Assembly: GCA_009777725.1 (NCBI GenBank)
Contig: WRLG01000028.1
Location: 1-38,173 of the forward strand
Origin: Oscillospiraceae bacterium
GTDB lineage: Bacteria; Bacillota; Clostridia; Oscillospirales; Ruminococcaceae
Reading direction: 5' to 3'
DNA length: 38,173 bases
Of the stretch, positions 6,804-16,393 are shown piece after piece. Both the position numbers and the translations under genes were made by a program. Numbering within the stretch: position 1 is the first letter of the stretch; the number at the start of each line of letters is the position of its first letter. The notes below the pieces were generated by a model. The model saw nothing but the letters and a program-made list of their open reading frames with translations, searched no databases and had not been told where the DNA came from.

Positions 6804-9651
6804 GGAATACCTCCTCTAATTTCATTCCCCGGCTTGCCTTAAAGAGAATGACATCTCCCGGGTTTATGCAGGCTCTTATGTGGTCCGCGATATACTCCTT
6901 ATCGTTTGAGTAAATTGCTTTCATGCCTGATTTCCAAGCGATATATGCCGCCTTTTCGCCGTAGCAAAACAGAGCGTCTATATTTTTCTTGCCGGAGATA
7001 TATTCTCCGATTTGCTCATGCAGGTCTTTTGACAGTTCGCCCAGTTCCAGCATATCACCCAATACGGCGACCCGTTTGCCGCCCTTTTCAACGGGCGTAT
7101 CATCGAGCATGTCTATGGCGGCGGTCATGGAATCGGGTGAGGCGTTATAGCAGTCTAATATGACGGTATGTCCGTTTACAGACTTGATTTCCTGCCGCAT
7201 ACCGCTTGGCGTGTAGCCGCTCAGAAGCTTCGCCGCAAAGGTCGGTTCACAGCCGCAAAGCACGGCGGTTGTAACCGAGCAGAGCGCGTTTAATATATTA
7301 TGCCTGCCGGCGCAGTAAAGTATAACCTCGGCAATTTCCTTTTCACCGTTTTTGATGTTAAAAATGGTTTTGTTAGGGAAAGTGCGGATATTGACAGCTC
7401 TGTAGTCAGCCCTTCTGCAGTCGATTCCGTATGTTACAACGCTGCGCTCGGGGTAGTTGTCCGCAACGGACAGCAAGAGCTTGTTATCGCCGTTTATAAT
7501 AAGCGGAGCGTTTTCCTTAGCACCCTTTAAAATTTCAAGCTTCGCCTTTAGTATGCCCGCCTTAGAGCCTAAATTTTCAATATGCGACCAACCGATATTC
7601 GTAATAACACAAATGTCGGGGCGGACTGTTTTTGAAAGCCGCTCAATCTCGCCGTAGTTGGACATTCCCATTTCAATGACAGCCGCCGTACAGGAGCGGT
7701 TAAGCTTTAAAACTTGAAACGGCAAGCCGATTTCATTATTGAAGTTTCCCTTCGATTTATAAACGCTGTGTCCGCCGGAAAGAGCCAGTGAAATCATCTC
7801 TTTCGTAGTCGTTTTTCCAACGCTCCCCGTAATCCCCACAATGATGGGTGTAAACCGCTCTCTATAGCTCCGCGCCAGACTAAGCAGTGCTGAGCGGGTG
7901 TCCTTTACCGTTATGCAGGGCAGTCCGGGCAATGCTTTTTCTGTAAGCACAGCCGCCGCTCCGCCTTGCACCGCCGATTCCAGAAAATCATGCCCGTCAA
8001 AATTTTCACCCTTGATTGCCGTAAATAAGCCGCCGTTTACGGGGGCTCGCGTATCGGAAAAAATATCTCCTGCCGTAATTTTTTGAGCGGAGCTTTTAAT
8101 GCCGGACAGCTTTCCGCCTACAGCCTCGGCTATTTCCTCTATTGTCATGGTTTCCTTAATATCGGGGTTAAACGGCAGTGCCTTATAATTTTTCATTATC
8201 TTGTTTACAATCAGCTTTTCGTCAAAGGGCAGACGCTGAACGCCGATTACCTGATAGGTTTCGTGCCCCTTACCTAAAAGAACAACAATGTCGCCGACCT
8301 GCGCCATGGTAATCGCGCGCAAAATTGCCGAATACCTGTCAGCTTCGCGGATATAGGGTTTTTCTCCTTTAAGACCCGTAATGATGTCATCTATAATGGC
8401 ATCGGGTTCTTCATTCCTCGGATTGTCCGATGTAATAATTAAATAATCGGCGTATTTTTCGGCAATTCTACCCATTTTAGGGCGTTTATCCCTATCCCTG
8501 CTGCCGCCGCAGCCGAAAAGGCAGATGATTCGCCCCTTAAAGCAATCCCTTATGCCGGAAAGCATCTTTTCAACCCCGTCCGGGCTGTGGGCGTAATCGC
8601 GCATAACGGTAAAGCCGCGCTTTTTGGATAAAACCTCGCATCTCCCCGAAACCCCGCCGAAGCTCTCTAAGGTGTTAACAGCCGCCGCCGCGCCGATGCC
8701 GATATAGTCGCATACGGCGACAGCCGCCGCCGCGTTAGATATGTTATAAGCACCCGGCATATCAAGTGAAACGGGATAGGACCTTTTATTTACGGTAAGC
8801 CAAAAGGTTGCTTTACCGTTGTTTTTTATATTTCCGGCATGGATGTCCGCTCCGTCCTTGAAGCCGTAGGAGTAATTGGGAATTGCGTATTCGGAGCGGA
8901 GGATTTCGCGCAGTTTTAAGCCGTATTCATCATCAATGCAGATGAAAGCGGCTTCGCAATGTTCGGTGAAAAGCAATTTTTTCGCCTCAAAGTAATTCTC
9001 CATGGTTTTGTGGTAGTCAAGATGGTCTTGGGTAAGATTTGTAAAGACAGCCGCCTTAAACACAGCCGGACCGATTCTGTTCTGCGAAAGCGCGAAGCTT
9101 GATACCTCCATAACAACATATTCGCAGTTCTCCCTTACCATCCTGTCAAACAGCTCGTAAAGCTCCGCCGCCCGCGGCGTAGTCGGCGTGGACTCGTCGC
9201 CCTTAACGGGAGCTCCGTCTATGGTGATTCCCGTTGTCCCTATAAACCCCGTCTTGCGACCGTTGGCGGACAGGATTCCCCGAATCATCTCGGCAATAGT
9301 GGTTTTGCCGTTAGTTCCCGTTATTCCGATTAGCTTCAGCTTGCGCTCCGGGTGGTTGTAAAAAGCGGCGCAAAGCAAGCCGTAAAACACCCTGCTGTTT
9401 TTTACGGTAATTTGGTTTCCCACCCCTAAGTCACGCTCGGTGACGACAGCCGCCGCGCCTTTATCAAGAGCGGCGCGGGCACGTTCATGCCCGTCAAACC
9501 TCTCTCCCTTAACGCATACGAATAGACACCCCCGCTCAACCCGCAGTGAATCGTCGGTAATAAACGAAACCTCGGCGGATTTATCGGTTATATTTTCGGT
9601 TATGAGCGGCATGGTCTTTGTAACGTCTGAAAGCAAATCAATAATTTTCAA
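6787..9651 (-). CDS. murE-murF: Fused MurE-MurF: meso-diaminopimelate-adding and D-Ala-D-Ala-adding ligase
   Basis: One frame of 954 residues (numbered from the TTG at 9649-9651) holds two complete Mur ligases. The MurE half (about 1-490) has the P-loop GITGTNGKTT at 109-118, the substrate-specificity motif DNPRNEEP from 409 (DNPR marks meso-DAP rather than lysine users), and GKGHETYQ near 460. A short linker leads to the MurF half from about Met502 (MTIEEIAEAVGG), with P-loop GITGSVGKTT at 606-615 and NFNNEIGLP near 636. It would convert UDP-MurNAc-dipeptide to the pentapeptide in two ATP-dependent steps. The TTG start is chosen because AAGGGG lies nine bases upstream and MKIIDLLSDV aligns with MurE N-termini. 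An ATG at 9687 would add 12 residues overlapping the PBP gene. The fusion is unusual for a Firmicute. Confidence 0.93.
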   Translation of the reverse strand: MKIIDLLSDVTKTMPLITENITDKSAEVSFITDDSLRVERGCLFVCVKGERFDGHERARAALDKGAAAVVTERDLGVGNQITVKNSRVFYGLLCAAFYNHPERKLKLIGITGTNGKTTIAEMIRGILSANGRKTGFIGTTGITIDGAPVKGDESTPTTPRAAELYELFDRMVRENCEYVVMEVSSFALSQNRIGPAVFKAAVFTNLTQDHLDYHKTMENYFEAKKLLFTEHCEAAFICIDDEYGLKLREILRSEYAIPNYSYGFKDGADIHAGNIKNNGKATFWLTVNKRSYPVSLDMPGAYNISNAAAAVAVCDYIGIGAAAAVNTLESFGGVSGRCEVLSKKRGFTVMRDYAHSPDGVEKMLSGIRDCFKGRIICLFGCGGSRDRDKRPKMGRIAEKYADYLIITSDNPRNEEPDAIIDDIITGLKGEKPYIREADRYSAILRAITMAQVGDIVVLLGKGHETYQVIGVQRLPFDEKLIVNKIMKNYKALPFNPDIKETMTIEEIAEAVGGKLSGIKSSAQKITAGDIFSDTRAPVNGGLFTAIKGENFDGHDFLESAVQGGAAAVLTEKALPGLPCITVKDTRSALLSLARSYRERFTPIIVGITGSVGKTTTKEMISLALSGGHSVYKSKGNFNNEIGLPFQVLKLNRSCTAAVIEMGMSNYGEIERLSKTVRPDICVITNIGWSHIENLGSKAGILKAKLEILKGAKENAPLIINGDNKLLLSVADNYPERSVVTYGIDCRRADYRAVNIRTFPNKTIFNIKNGEKEIAEVILYCAGRHNILNALCSVTTAVLCGCEPTFAAKLLSGYTPSGMRQEIKSVNGHTVILDCYNASPDSMTAAIDMLDDTPVEKGGKRVAVLGDMLELGELSKDLHEQIGEYISGKKNIDALFCYGEKAAYIAWKSGMKAIYSNDKEYIADHIRACINPGDVILFKASRGMKLEEVFHAVLD

Positions 9652-9664
9652 GCCTTGATTCCCC

Positions 9665-11950
9665 TTACTGTAAATCGCGCACTGCAAACACTACTTCAAT
9701 TACAGTGCCCTCCGGCACTTTTTCGCCTTCGGAGTAGCTTTGTGAAAATGCTGTTGCGCCTGCGTTTCCGGCTGCCCCGCCGCCAACGCTGAAATTCAAT
9801 CCCGCATTGGTAATTCTCCTGTTCGCTTCCTGCAAGGAAAGCCCTATAACATCCGGGACTGTTGCGTAAACGGTATCCTGTTCCATCTCCGTGTACAGCA
9901 CAACCCTGCCGTTTTTCGGCACTAAGCTTGCTTTGGGAGGTATTTGCGAAATAACATTCTTCCCCTCGCCGATAACAGTGACCTGAAGCCCCAACGCTTC
10001 AAGGGTAGCTCTTGCCGTTTCAAAGGGCTCGCCCTCAACATCGGGCAGAGCAATTCCCAAAGCCGCCAGCTCTTCATTCGTATATTTCGGATAATATCCC
10101 AGATAAGGCAACGCTTCCTTCAAAACATCGGTAACAACGGGGACGGCGACCAGACTGCCGTAATAAACATGCGCCCCGTTATGGTCCTTACCCATAGGCT
10201 CGTCAACCATAACAAGAAAAATGATTTCCGGGTTGTCAGCCGGAGCGAAAGCACAGTAGGAGGATACGTAAAGGTTCTCTACGCCTCTCCTGTTGTTTTC
10301 GTCCTGCTTTTGAGATGTTCCCGATTTCCCTCCTATGGAGTAGCCCTTAATATAAGCATTTGAGCCGCCCTTATTGTTTACAACGTCCTCCAGCACCTGC
10401 CGCATTGCGGCGGAGCTTTCCTCCGAAATAACCTGCCGCTTAACCTTTCTGTCGGTCGTTTTGATTACGTTCCCGTTTGTATCCACAATCTTGCTGACAA
10501 CGTAAGGCTGGACTAAGTACCCGCCGTTTACCGTGGCGGCATAGGAAGTAATCATCTGTATCGGCGTGATTTTATTTGTCTGCCCGAACGCGCTTGAAGC
10601 AAGCTCAACGGGACCTTTCGTGCTGACATCGGTAAAGATACTTCCCGCTTCTCCCGGCAGGTCGATACCCGTCCTTTCGGTAAGTCCGAACGCTCTGAAA
10701 TATTCCGCAAACCTATCTGCGCCCAATGCTTGCCCGATTTGAATAAAGGCGGGGTTGCAGGAATTTGTCATTGCCTCGGTGAAATTCTGCGTTCCGTGTG
10801 AGCCTCTTGTCCAACAGTGAAATTTTGTCCCCGATACGTCCATCTGCGAGCAGTAAAAGGAACTGTGCAGACCGGAGGTTTTTTCTTCCAAAGCCGCCGC
10901 GCCCGTTATTACCTTAAATACCGAGCCCGGGTAATAAAGCTCCGTAACAGCCTTGTTTTTCCACTGCTGTTCACGCAGAATGGCATATTGCTCTCTGTAT
11001 AATTGCTCGTCCTCTATTGCTGAGAGTATACTTATATCTCTCTTTGAATAGATAGCGTTTCTATCGTTCAAGTCATATCCGGGGGAACTTGCCATAGCCA
11101 AGATAGCTCCCGTGTTAGCGTCCATCATAATCGCGCTTGCCCTGTTTCGGACATCGTTGTTTATAACGGATTCCTCTAAGTATTTTTCAACATAAAATTG
11201 CAGGGTCATATCAAGGGTGAGAAAGAGAGAGTTTCCGTCCTGCGCTTCATAGATTTTATCGTTTTTGTAGGGCATCTCATTGCCGACACCGTCCGTTGCC
11301 GTTATAATTTTGCCGTCTACGCCCTTTAGGTAGTCATTATAATAGGCTTCAACACCGTAAACCCCGTTCCCCTCCGCGTTCGTAAAGCCTATAACGGCGG
11401 CGGCAAGCTCGTTTTGGGGATAGTATCTTTTAGTATCAAGCTCGGTAAAAATCAACCTGCCCAGCTTTTCCTCTCCGGCGCGGGCTAAAATCTTATCCGC
11501 CGCAGGCTTTTCGACCTGCCTTGCGATATTTGCCCACCTGTGACCTACATTTTCAAATTTCTTTAAAACATCCTCCCGGGTAACGCCGCTTAATTCTTCG
11601 CATAATATGGATATGCAGGCTTCAAGCTGACGCTCATACTCCGTAAGCCCCGTTTCGGAGTCAACTCTTTCTTGATTAAGCATTGAGAGCATGTTGGGGT
11701 CTATATTAATAGAATAAACCGTTGCGGACTGCGCCAGAAACTTCCCGTTCCTGTCGTAAATATTGCCCCGGTTCGCTTTGACAGACTCGCTCATAAACTG
11801 GCTGTCGTTCGCCATAGCTTGAAATCTGGCGTTTTGCGTAATAGCCGTGTCATAAAGGTTCACAACCGTCCAAACAGCGAAAGCCACCATAATCCCTAAA
11901 ACGAATATGTTAAGCTTCCTTTTCATCTTAGCCGTAGGCTGGTAATTCAT
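9665..11950 (-). CDS. Class B penicillin-binding protein with two PASTA domains (FtsI/SpoVD type)
   Basis: A 761-residue bitopic transpeptidase that cross-links septal or spore peptidoglycan, probably with FtsW. One membrane helix lies at about 14-32. The PBP dimerisation domain begins near RGNIYDRNGKFLA (61-73). The transpeptidase domain has all three catalytic motifs: SVFK (343-346), SCN (397-399) and KSGT (542-545). Two C-terminal PASTA repeats at about 635-690 and 696-757 are typical of SpoVD and Firmicute FtsI. Upstream of the ATG lies a G-rich ribosome site (AAGGGGGGG). It precedes murE-murF by 13 bp. Choosing between vegetative PBP2B and sporulation SpoVD is not possible from sequence; the dcw location favours a division role. 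Confidence 0.93.
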   Translation of the reverse strand: MNYQPTAKMKRKLNIFVLGIMVAFAVWTVVNLYDTAITQNARFQAMANDSQFMSESVKANRGNIYDRNGKFLAQSATVYSINIDPNMLSMLNQERVDSETGLTEYERQLEACISILCEELSGVTREDVLKKFENVGHRWANIARQVEKPAADKILARAGEEKLGRLIFTELDTKRYYPQNELAAAVIGFTNAEGNGVYGVEAYYNDYLKGVDGKIITATDGVGNEMPYKNDKIYEAQDGNSLFLTLDMTLQFYVEKYLEESVINNDVRNRASAIMMDANTGAILAMASSPGYDLNDRNAIYSKRDISILSAIEDEQLYREQYAILREQQWKNKAVTELYYPGSVFKVITGAAALEEKTSGLHSSFYCSQMDVSGTKFHCWTRGSHGTQNFTEAMTNSCNPAFIQIGQALGADRFAEYFRAFGLTERTGIDLPGEAGSIFTDVSTKGPVELASSAFGQTNKITPIQMITSYAATVNGGYLVQPYVVSKIVDTNGNVIKTTDRKVKRQVISEESSAAMRQVLEDVVNNKGGSNAYIKGYSIGGKSGTSQKQDENNRRGVENLYVSSYCAFAPADNPEIIFLVMVDEPMGKDHNGAHVYYGSLVAVPVVTDVLKEALPYLGYYPKYTNEELAALGIALPDVEGEPFETARATLEALGLQVTVIGEGKNVISQIPPKASLVPKNGRVVLYTEMEQDTVYATVPDVIGLSLQEANRRITNAGLNFSVGGGAAGNAGATAFSQSYSEGEKVPEGTVIEVVFAVRDLQ

Positions 11951-12063
11951 CCCCCGCCCCCCCTTGTTTTATATCATTGACAATTGACAATGTACAATTG
12001 ACAATTAAAGTTAAATAACTGTCATATAATCATATTGTCCAGCCCTGTAATATATTCCGAGAG

Positions 12064-12543
12064 CTACCCTCTAATGTGCTCTATGAATTCGTAGAAGCTG
12101 TTTTTGACCTTGATAAAAATTTTATTATTCGTTTCGGGAATTTCTATGGTGTTTCCGCCGTCTATGCCGACATATTGAATTTGTGCGTTTTCAAGCTTTT
12201 TCATGCCTAAGACATTCTCTGCATAATCTTGGACGGCTTTTATTGAGGTTTTGCCCTCAATCTCGGATTTCATGCGGACATTTTCGCTCCTCAAAATTTC
12301 AACCTGCTTGGTGCAGTTGAGAATTTCGGCGTGTAAAGATGTATGCTCAACCTTGCTGTATACAACCATTCCCAGCATTGCTAAAGCGGCGGCGCAAAGA
12401 GCAATCACTTTCGGAGCAGAGCCCTCTATTGCCGCGCTCGGCTTAAAAACCCTAATATCCACGTCCGGGCGGCTTTGTGCCTCCTCATAATAAACCGCCT
12501 CCTCGTATTTTGATAAATCATACGCCAAATTATTCCTGTACAT
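12064..12543 (-). CDS. ftsL: FtsL-like septum protein
   Basis: A 159-residue single-pass protein with the FtsL/DivIC layout. It has a charged cytoplasmic N-terminus of about 43 residues, one transmembrane helix at about 44-63 (KVIALCAAALAMLGMVVY), then a heptad-patterned extracytoplasmic coiled coil (about 66-100) ending in DYAENVLGMKKLE. FtsL recruits and activates the SEDS-PBP pair at the division site. Assignment rests on architecture and on its place between rsmH and the PBP, since FtsL sequences are poorly conserved. The N-terminal tail is longer than in the shortest family members. Confidence 0.8.
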   Translation of the reverse strand: MYRNNLAYDLSKYEEAVYYEEAQSRPDVDIRVFKPSAAIEGSAPKVIALCAAALAMLGMVVYSKVEHTSLHAEILNCTKQVEILRSENVRMKSEIEGKTSIKAVQDYAENVLGMKKLENAQIQYVGIDGGNTIEIPETNNKIFIKVKNSFYEFIEHIRG

Positions 12544-12601
12544 GTTAAAATTCCTCTCTTTTGCTTTCTTTTTTTAAAATTTAATATAGTATATAGCTTC
12601 G

Positions 12602-13528
12602 CTATATTTTTTCTATTATCCTAAGCTTCGCGCTTCGTGCGCGGTTGTTTCGGGTGATTTCGGATTCTGCCGGTATTATCGGCTTTTTGCTGATACGCTT
12701 TGCTTTAGGCGTATTCCCGCAGATACAGACGGGGCATTTCGGCGGGCATATACAGCCTTGGCAAAAGCCTGCAAATCGGTGCTTGACCATCCTATCCTCC
12801 AATGAGTGAAAGGTGATTACGCAAAGCCTGCCGCCGGGGCGAAGGAGCTCAAAGGCGTTGTCCAGACAGCTTGAAAGGTGCTCAAGCTCGCTGTTAACGG
12901 CTATTCTTAACGCTTGAAATGTTTTTTTGCAAGGGTTATGAGCTCGTTTAAATTTCGCGGGAACAGAGTTCTTTATTATCTCGGCTAGCTCGCCCGTAGT
13001 TTCAATCGGCTTTATTTCACGCCGCTTTATTATTTCCGCCGCAATTTTAGGCGCGAATTTCTCCTCCCCGTATTCATATAAAACGCGGCGAAGCTCTTGG
13101 TAGGAATACTCGTTTATAAGAGCTCCCGCCGTCTTGCCCTCCTTTGACATTCTCATATCAAGGGGTGCGTTTTCGGCGTGGTATGAGAAGCCGCGTTCCG
13201 AAATGTCAAGCTGGTGCGAGGATACGCCTAAGTCAAGAAGGATTCCGTCGGCATATTCAATGCCGTTTTCCCGCGCTATCTGCGCTATATCGGAATAGTT
13301 ACCGCGGACAACTTTAGCCGTATAAGCCGAAAGCCTTTCGGAAGCCGCCGAAACGGCATCGGGGTCGCGGTCTATTGACAGCAAAGAACCATTTGCCGAA
13401 AGTCTTTTGGCGATTCCCTCCGAATGTCCGCCGCCGCCCGCAGTGCCGTCAATATAAGTTCCGCCGGGCTTTATGTCAAGCCCTTCAAGACATTCCTCCA
13501 AAAGAACGGGTATATGTGAAAACTTCAC
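12602..13528 (-). CDS. rsmH: 16S rRNA (cytosine(1402)-N(4))-methyltransferase RsmH (MraW)
   Basis: RsmH methylates N4 of C1402 in the decoding centre of 16S rRNA using S-adenosylmethionine. The 308-residue product starts MKFSHIPVLLEECLEGL and has the SAM-binding motif YIDGTAGGGGHSEGI, then LLDLGVSSHQLD, RGFSYHAENAPLDMRM, and the late motifs FHSLEDRMVKHRF and RNNRARSAKLRI. The start is GTG with GGAGAG nine bases upstream. Four cysteines in a CxCPPKCPVCIC-like cluster sit before the C-terminus, common in clostridial members. Normally next to mraZ, here it is separated from it by about 3.7 kb. Confidence 0.97.
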   Translation of the reverse strand: MKFSHIPVLLEECLEGLDIKPGGTYIDGTAGGGGHSEGIAKRLSANGSLLSIDRDPDAVSAASERLSAYTAKVVRGNYSDIAQIARENGIEYADGILLDLGVSSHQLDISERGFSYHAENAPLDMRMSKEGKTAGALINEYSYQELRRVLYEYGEEKFAPKIAAEIIKRREIKPIETTGELAEIIKNSVPAKFKRAHNPCKKTFQALRIAVNSELEHLSSCLDNAFELLRPGGRLCVITFHSLEDRMVKHRFAGFCQGCICPPKCPVCICGNTPKAKRISKKPIIPAESEITRNNRARSAKLRIIEKI

Positions 13529-13550
13529 TCTTATAACTCTCCATTTAACA

Positions 13551-13624
13551 CAATTGACAATTGATAATTAACAATTAGTGTTTAAATCTCCCACTAAATA
13601 CCTACAACCTACAGCCTCGTTTAT
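13551..13624. repeat. Direct repeat A flanking the lipoprotein-metzincin pair
   Basis: An ACAATTG...ATAATT string, then an AAATCTCCC-type block, then CTAAATACCTAC and CCTCGTTTA. The same ordered blocks occur in the same orientation at 16394-16453, on the other side of the two-gene cassette. This copy has a seven-base expansion before CCTCGTTTA. Confidence 0.75.
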
Positions 13625-15439
13625 CTATTCAGTCGGCTTAACAGTCGGCTCATACTTTAAAAACCTATTATACTTTTCAGTCATAAGTGAGGTTATAGAC
13701 CGAATTTCTTTGTCTGCGGGTAATGTAGTTGGGGGTAAAATTCCATCGGGATAGAAAAAAGTTTGTTTGCCGTCGGCGTCTATATATCGCCAATCGCCGA
13801 CTAGCATATAGTTGTCGACAGAGGGATTAAAGCTCATAAACGCAATTGTGTCGTCACTAGGGTACTCCCTCTCCCATAGAAGCTCACCATTTGCATTATA
13901 TCGGCTCTCGATTTTTTTAGCCTCTTTATTCTTGTCAAAAATAGGGAAATGCATTGATTGAATACCGTTCGCGCTACGAACCAATCCCTCAACAAAGCCT
14001 AATTCTCCGCTATACACAGAAACTGTTCTGTCGCCATTTGTGGATTTTTCTACGACAATAAGCTCACAGCCCTCACCGTTTAAATTAATAGGTTTCATTA
14101 CAATCTCTGTAAAAGGCTTTCCTTTGAATAAAAATGTTTTGTCTTTAATTTGAAAGTTGAGCCTTTTAGTTATATGGATATTTTGCGTTGCCGTTAAAGC
14201 ATAATCCCCATCGTCCCAACCACTCCAGTTAATGAAAAGAAAGCCGTCCTCACCGGAGCGTATGCCGCTATGTCCGGTAAAATCAACACGAGCATTTTTA
14301 ATCGGATTCCCATCCGTGTCAACGACCCTAATTCGGTCTAAAAGGTCCATAACGATTACAGCTAAAGCCTGCCCTTCGATGGAAGCGTTGCCGTCTTTGA
14401 CTTCGACATTGTCAATGGTTTGGGGCTTGTAGTTACCGTGTTGAAGCTTTAAAGTGCAGCTATCATCTAACCAATCAACAGGAAATATTCCGTTTTCGTC
14501 CGTGTACCTAGATGTAGACCCGTTGGCTTCGCTTCTTATACCGACATATACCCCCTTGATAGGCACTCCGTTGCGGTTGACAACGGCAATTTCACGCGGC
14601 GGAGCAGCATCTCTGGCATGACCGCACTCGGTGCACTTAGTCCAACTGATTAAATCCCATTTATGGGCTTCTTTCTCTTTGTAAACACCGCATATTGTGC
14701 AGACTTTATCATGCGTTGTTTCGGTAATTTCTTTTTCAGGATAATTAAAATCATGGTCTTTATGTTGCCCCGAAATAACCGCCGCGCCTTGTTTGTCGGC
14801 TAGGGTGATTGTTGTAGGGGCAGGTTTATCTTTAAATCCATTGCACATTAAGTAGTCATTTTTATAACTCGGAATATCTGCCAGCCCGATAACATGACCC
14901 AATTCATGAAGAGCAACGTGTTTTTTAGCATTGTCTGATTTACCTTTTATTCCGCTCCACCACACCCATATTTCAACGCTACCGGGGTCGGTGCTGTAAT
15001 GTCCCGTTACTTTGTCATATTTTGAATCTCTACCGTTCATTACACCCCAAGCTGCATTTTCAAAACGAAAGCTGTCCTTAATTTGACGTTCGGTCTTATT
15101 TAAAAATATAACGCTACCCTCATCACTGGCTTCCATGCTCAACAATTTCGACCCGTTAAACGTCTGACTGTCCCAAGTAGTAATTGCGTTTGAAATATAT
15201 TGGTGAAACACATGGTTAGAGTCTGAAAAATCACCATGACTAACTGTTATAGTTTGCTCATGGTTCGACCAATGGGTTGACCCTTCAAATATATCCCAGT
15301 TTGTAGAATATTTAGATTCAGAATCATATCCATAGCTATAACCACATTTGTGGGGATTTTCATAATCATGTGCAGATGTACTTATTGGGAACAATGAAAT
15401 AATAAGTAAAGCAATGAAAATAAATAACAATTTTTTCAT
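13625..15439 (-). CDS. Secreted metzincin-type zinc metalloprotease with carboxypeptidase-regulatory-like domains
   Basis: A 604-residue exported protein with a signal peptide at 1-23. The zinc site is HELGHVIGLAD: His178, Glu179, His182 and probably Asp188 as third ligand, followed by a Met-turn at YLMC (Met198). This is the extended HExxHxxGxxD form of metzincins. Two CxxC pairs (Cys247/250 and Cys269/272) may form a small metal knuckle. Two beta-rich domains resembling carboxypeptidase-regulatory repeats follow at about 282-360 and 370-450, each starting I(A/R)VV(N/D)xxGxPIK. The start has a perfect GGAGGT site that overlaps the stop region of the upstream lipoprotein gene, implying coupled translation. 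Substrate is unknown. Its place within the dcw cluster is unexpected. Confidence 0.8.
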   Translation of the reverse strand: MKKLLFIFIALLIISLFPISTSAHDYENPHKCGYSYGYDSESKYSTNWDIFEGSTHWSNHEQTITVSHGDFSDSNHVFHQYISNAITTWDSQTFNGSKLLSMEASDEGSVIFLNKTERQIKDSFRFENAAWGVMNGRDSKYDKVTGHYSTDPGSVEIWVWWSGIKGKSDNAKKHVALHELGHVIGLADIPSYKNDYLMCNGFKDKPAPTTITLADKQGAAVISGQHKDHDFNYPEKEITETTHDKVCTICGVYKEKEAHKWDLISWTKCTECGHARDAAPPREIAVVNRNGVPIKGVYVGIRSEANGSTSRYTDENGIFPVDWLDDSCTLKLQHGNYKPQTIDNVEVKDGNASIEGQALAVIVMDLLDRIRVVDTDGNPIKNARVDFTGHSGIRSGEDGFLFINWSGWDDGDYALTATQNIHITKRLNFQIKDKTFLFKGKPFTEIVMKPINLNGEGCELIVVEKSTNGDRTVSVYSGELGFVEGLVRSANGIQSMHFPIFDKNKEAKKIESRYNANGELLWEREYPSDDTIAFMSFNPSVDNYMLVGDWRYIDADGKQTFFYPDGILPPTTLPADKEIRSITSLMTEKYNRFLKYEPTVKPTE

Positions 15440-15440
15440 T

Positions 15441-16379
15441 TTATCTTACCTCCATTTGACTTCCAAGTTTGTCAAAACTTTCAAAAACATATCCCCTTGT
15501 TGTCCAATCCTCTATAAAAAACGCTGCCAATTCGCTAAGCAATGATTTTTGCGTGTATTTAACGGGATTGTTAGATGTAGAAGTAATGACAAATTTCTCA
15601 ACATCAAAAAGCTCCATATCCAAATTAGGATATTCCTGGTCAGTTATCTTTATATGCTCAAAGTCTATATGATAGGCAAAATCAAGACCGTTGATATTAT
15701 AAAGCGCAAATATCAATGTGGGCTCAGCTAAGCACCAATCGGGTTCACCAACATCTATTAAAGGGGAAACAAATTTCTGTCCTACCAAATAAAGCGGGTC
15801 TCCATAATATTGTTGCTCTAAAGACCCCGGTTTCGACAAATTAACTTCAATATTAAGTTCCTTTTGATTAAGATAATCATAAGTAACTCGCGCGCGATAC
15901 AAAGGATTATCATTTTTAGAAGTTTCGCCCTTAATTATGTCTGCTTCTTTTGGCGTATACTGATACAGAATTTCATATTTTACAAAATTCATCATGCCAC
16001 TAGAAATAAATTCTTGCAATTCCTCATAATTTATTTCCGCTCCCGTTGTGTCAAAAAACTCCACCTCCCCATAAATAGGCTCAAACTTAACATCTAAAAC
16101 ATAATCTGCGCTATTGAGCTTTTGGTTGGGTTCTTCTTCGGGCTCTTCCTCGGGCTCTTCTTCGGTTTCGGGCTCAGTGGTTTCTTCGGGTTCTTCTTGT
16201 TCTGTTTCAGTTGGTTCATTGGGTTCGGTTTCGCTTGTTTCGTCAAGGGGTAAGGTTTCCGAAAAATCGGGGTCTGATAATTCCTCTGTAATTAAATCAG
16301 CGGGGGGGTTGCAGGCGGTTAGGGTAAATGCGAGGATTAAACTTAGGGGTAGAATTTTTTTAAGTTTCATGGATAACAC
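15441..16379 (-). CDS. Lipoprotein with Glu/Pro-rich linker, function unknown
   Basis: A 312-residue lipoprotein. A basic start and hydrophobic stretch end in the lipobox LTAC, with lipidated Cys23. Residues about 30-88 are an acidic, low-complexity Glu/Pro/Thr linker built from EEP-type repeats, likely a spacer to cross the wall. The remaining globular part (about 92-312) matches no family I recognise. The listed start is a GTG five bases after AAAGG; an ATG three codons later (16370) is also possible. Its stop nearly touches the next gene, a secreted metzincin, so the two are probably made together and may act together. This is inference from context only. Confidence 0.75.
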   Translation of the reverse strand: MLSMKLKKILPLSLILAFTLTACNPPADLITEELSDPDFSETLPLDETSETEPNEPTETEQEEPEETTEPETEEEPEEEPEEEPNQKLNSADYVLDVKFEPIYGEVEFFDTTGAEINYEELQEFISSGMMNFVKYEILYQYTPKEADIIKGETSKNDNPLYRARVTYDYLNQKELNIEVNLSKPGSLEQQYYGDPLYLVGQKFVSPLIDVGEPDWCLAEPTLIFALYNINGLDFAYHIDFEHIKITDQEYPNLDMELFDVEKFVITSTSNNPVKYTQKSLLSELAAFFIEDWTTRGYVFESFDKLGSQMEVR

Positions 16380-16393
16380 TAGCCTTTCTTTAA

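Noticed and set aside
11951-11990. Poly-G run before the PBP start codon as a phase-variable tract
   Set aside because: Seven and five G residues are explained by a strong ribosome site, and nothing indicates length variation. No coding frame depends on it.
12584-12612. Hairpin ATATAGC-TTC-GCTATAT followed by T-run at the rsmH-ftsL junction
   Set aside because: The T-run is on the plus strand, opposite to transcription of both genes, so I do not call it a terminator.
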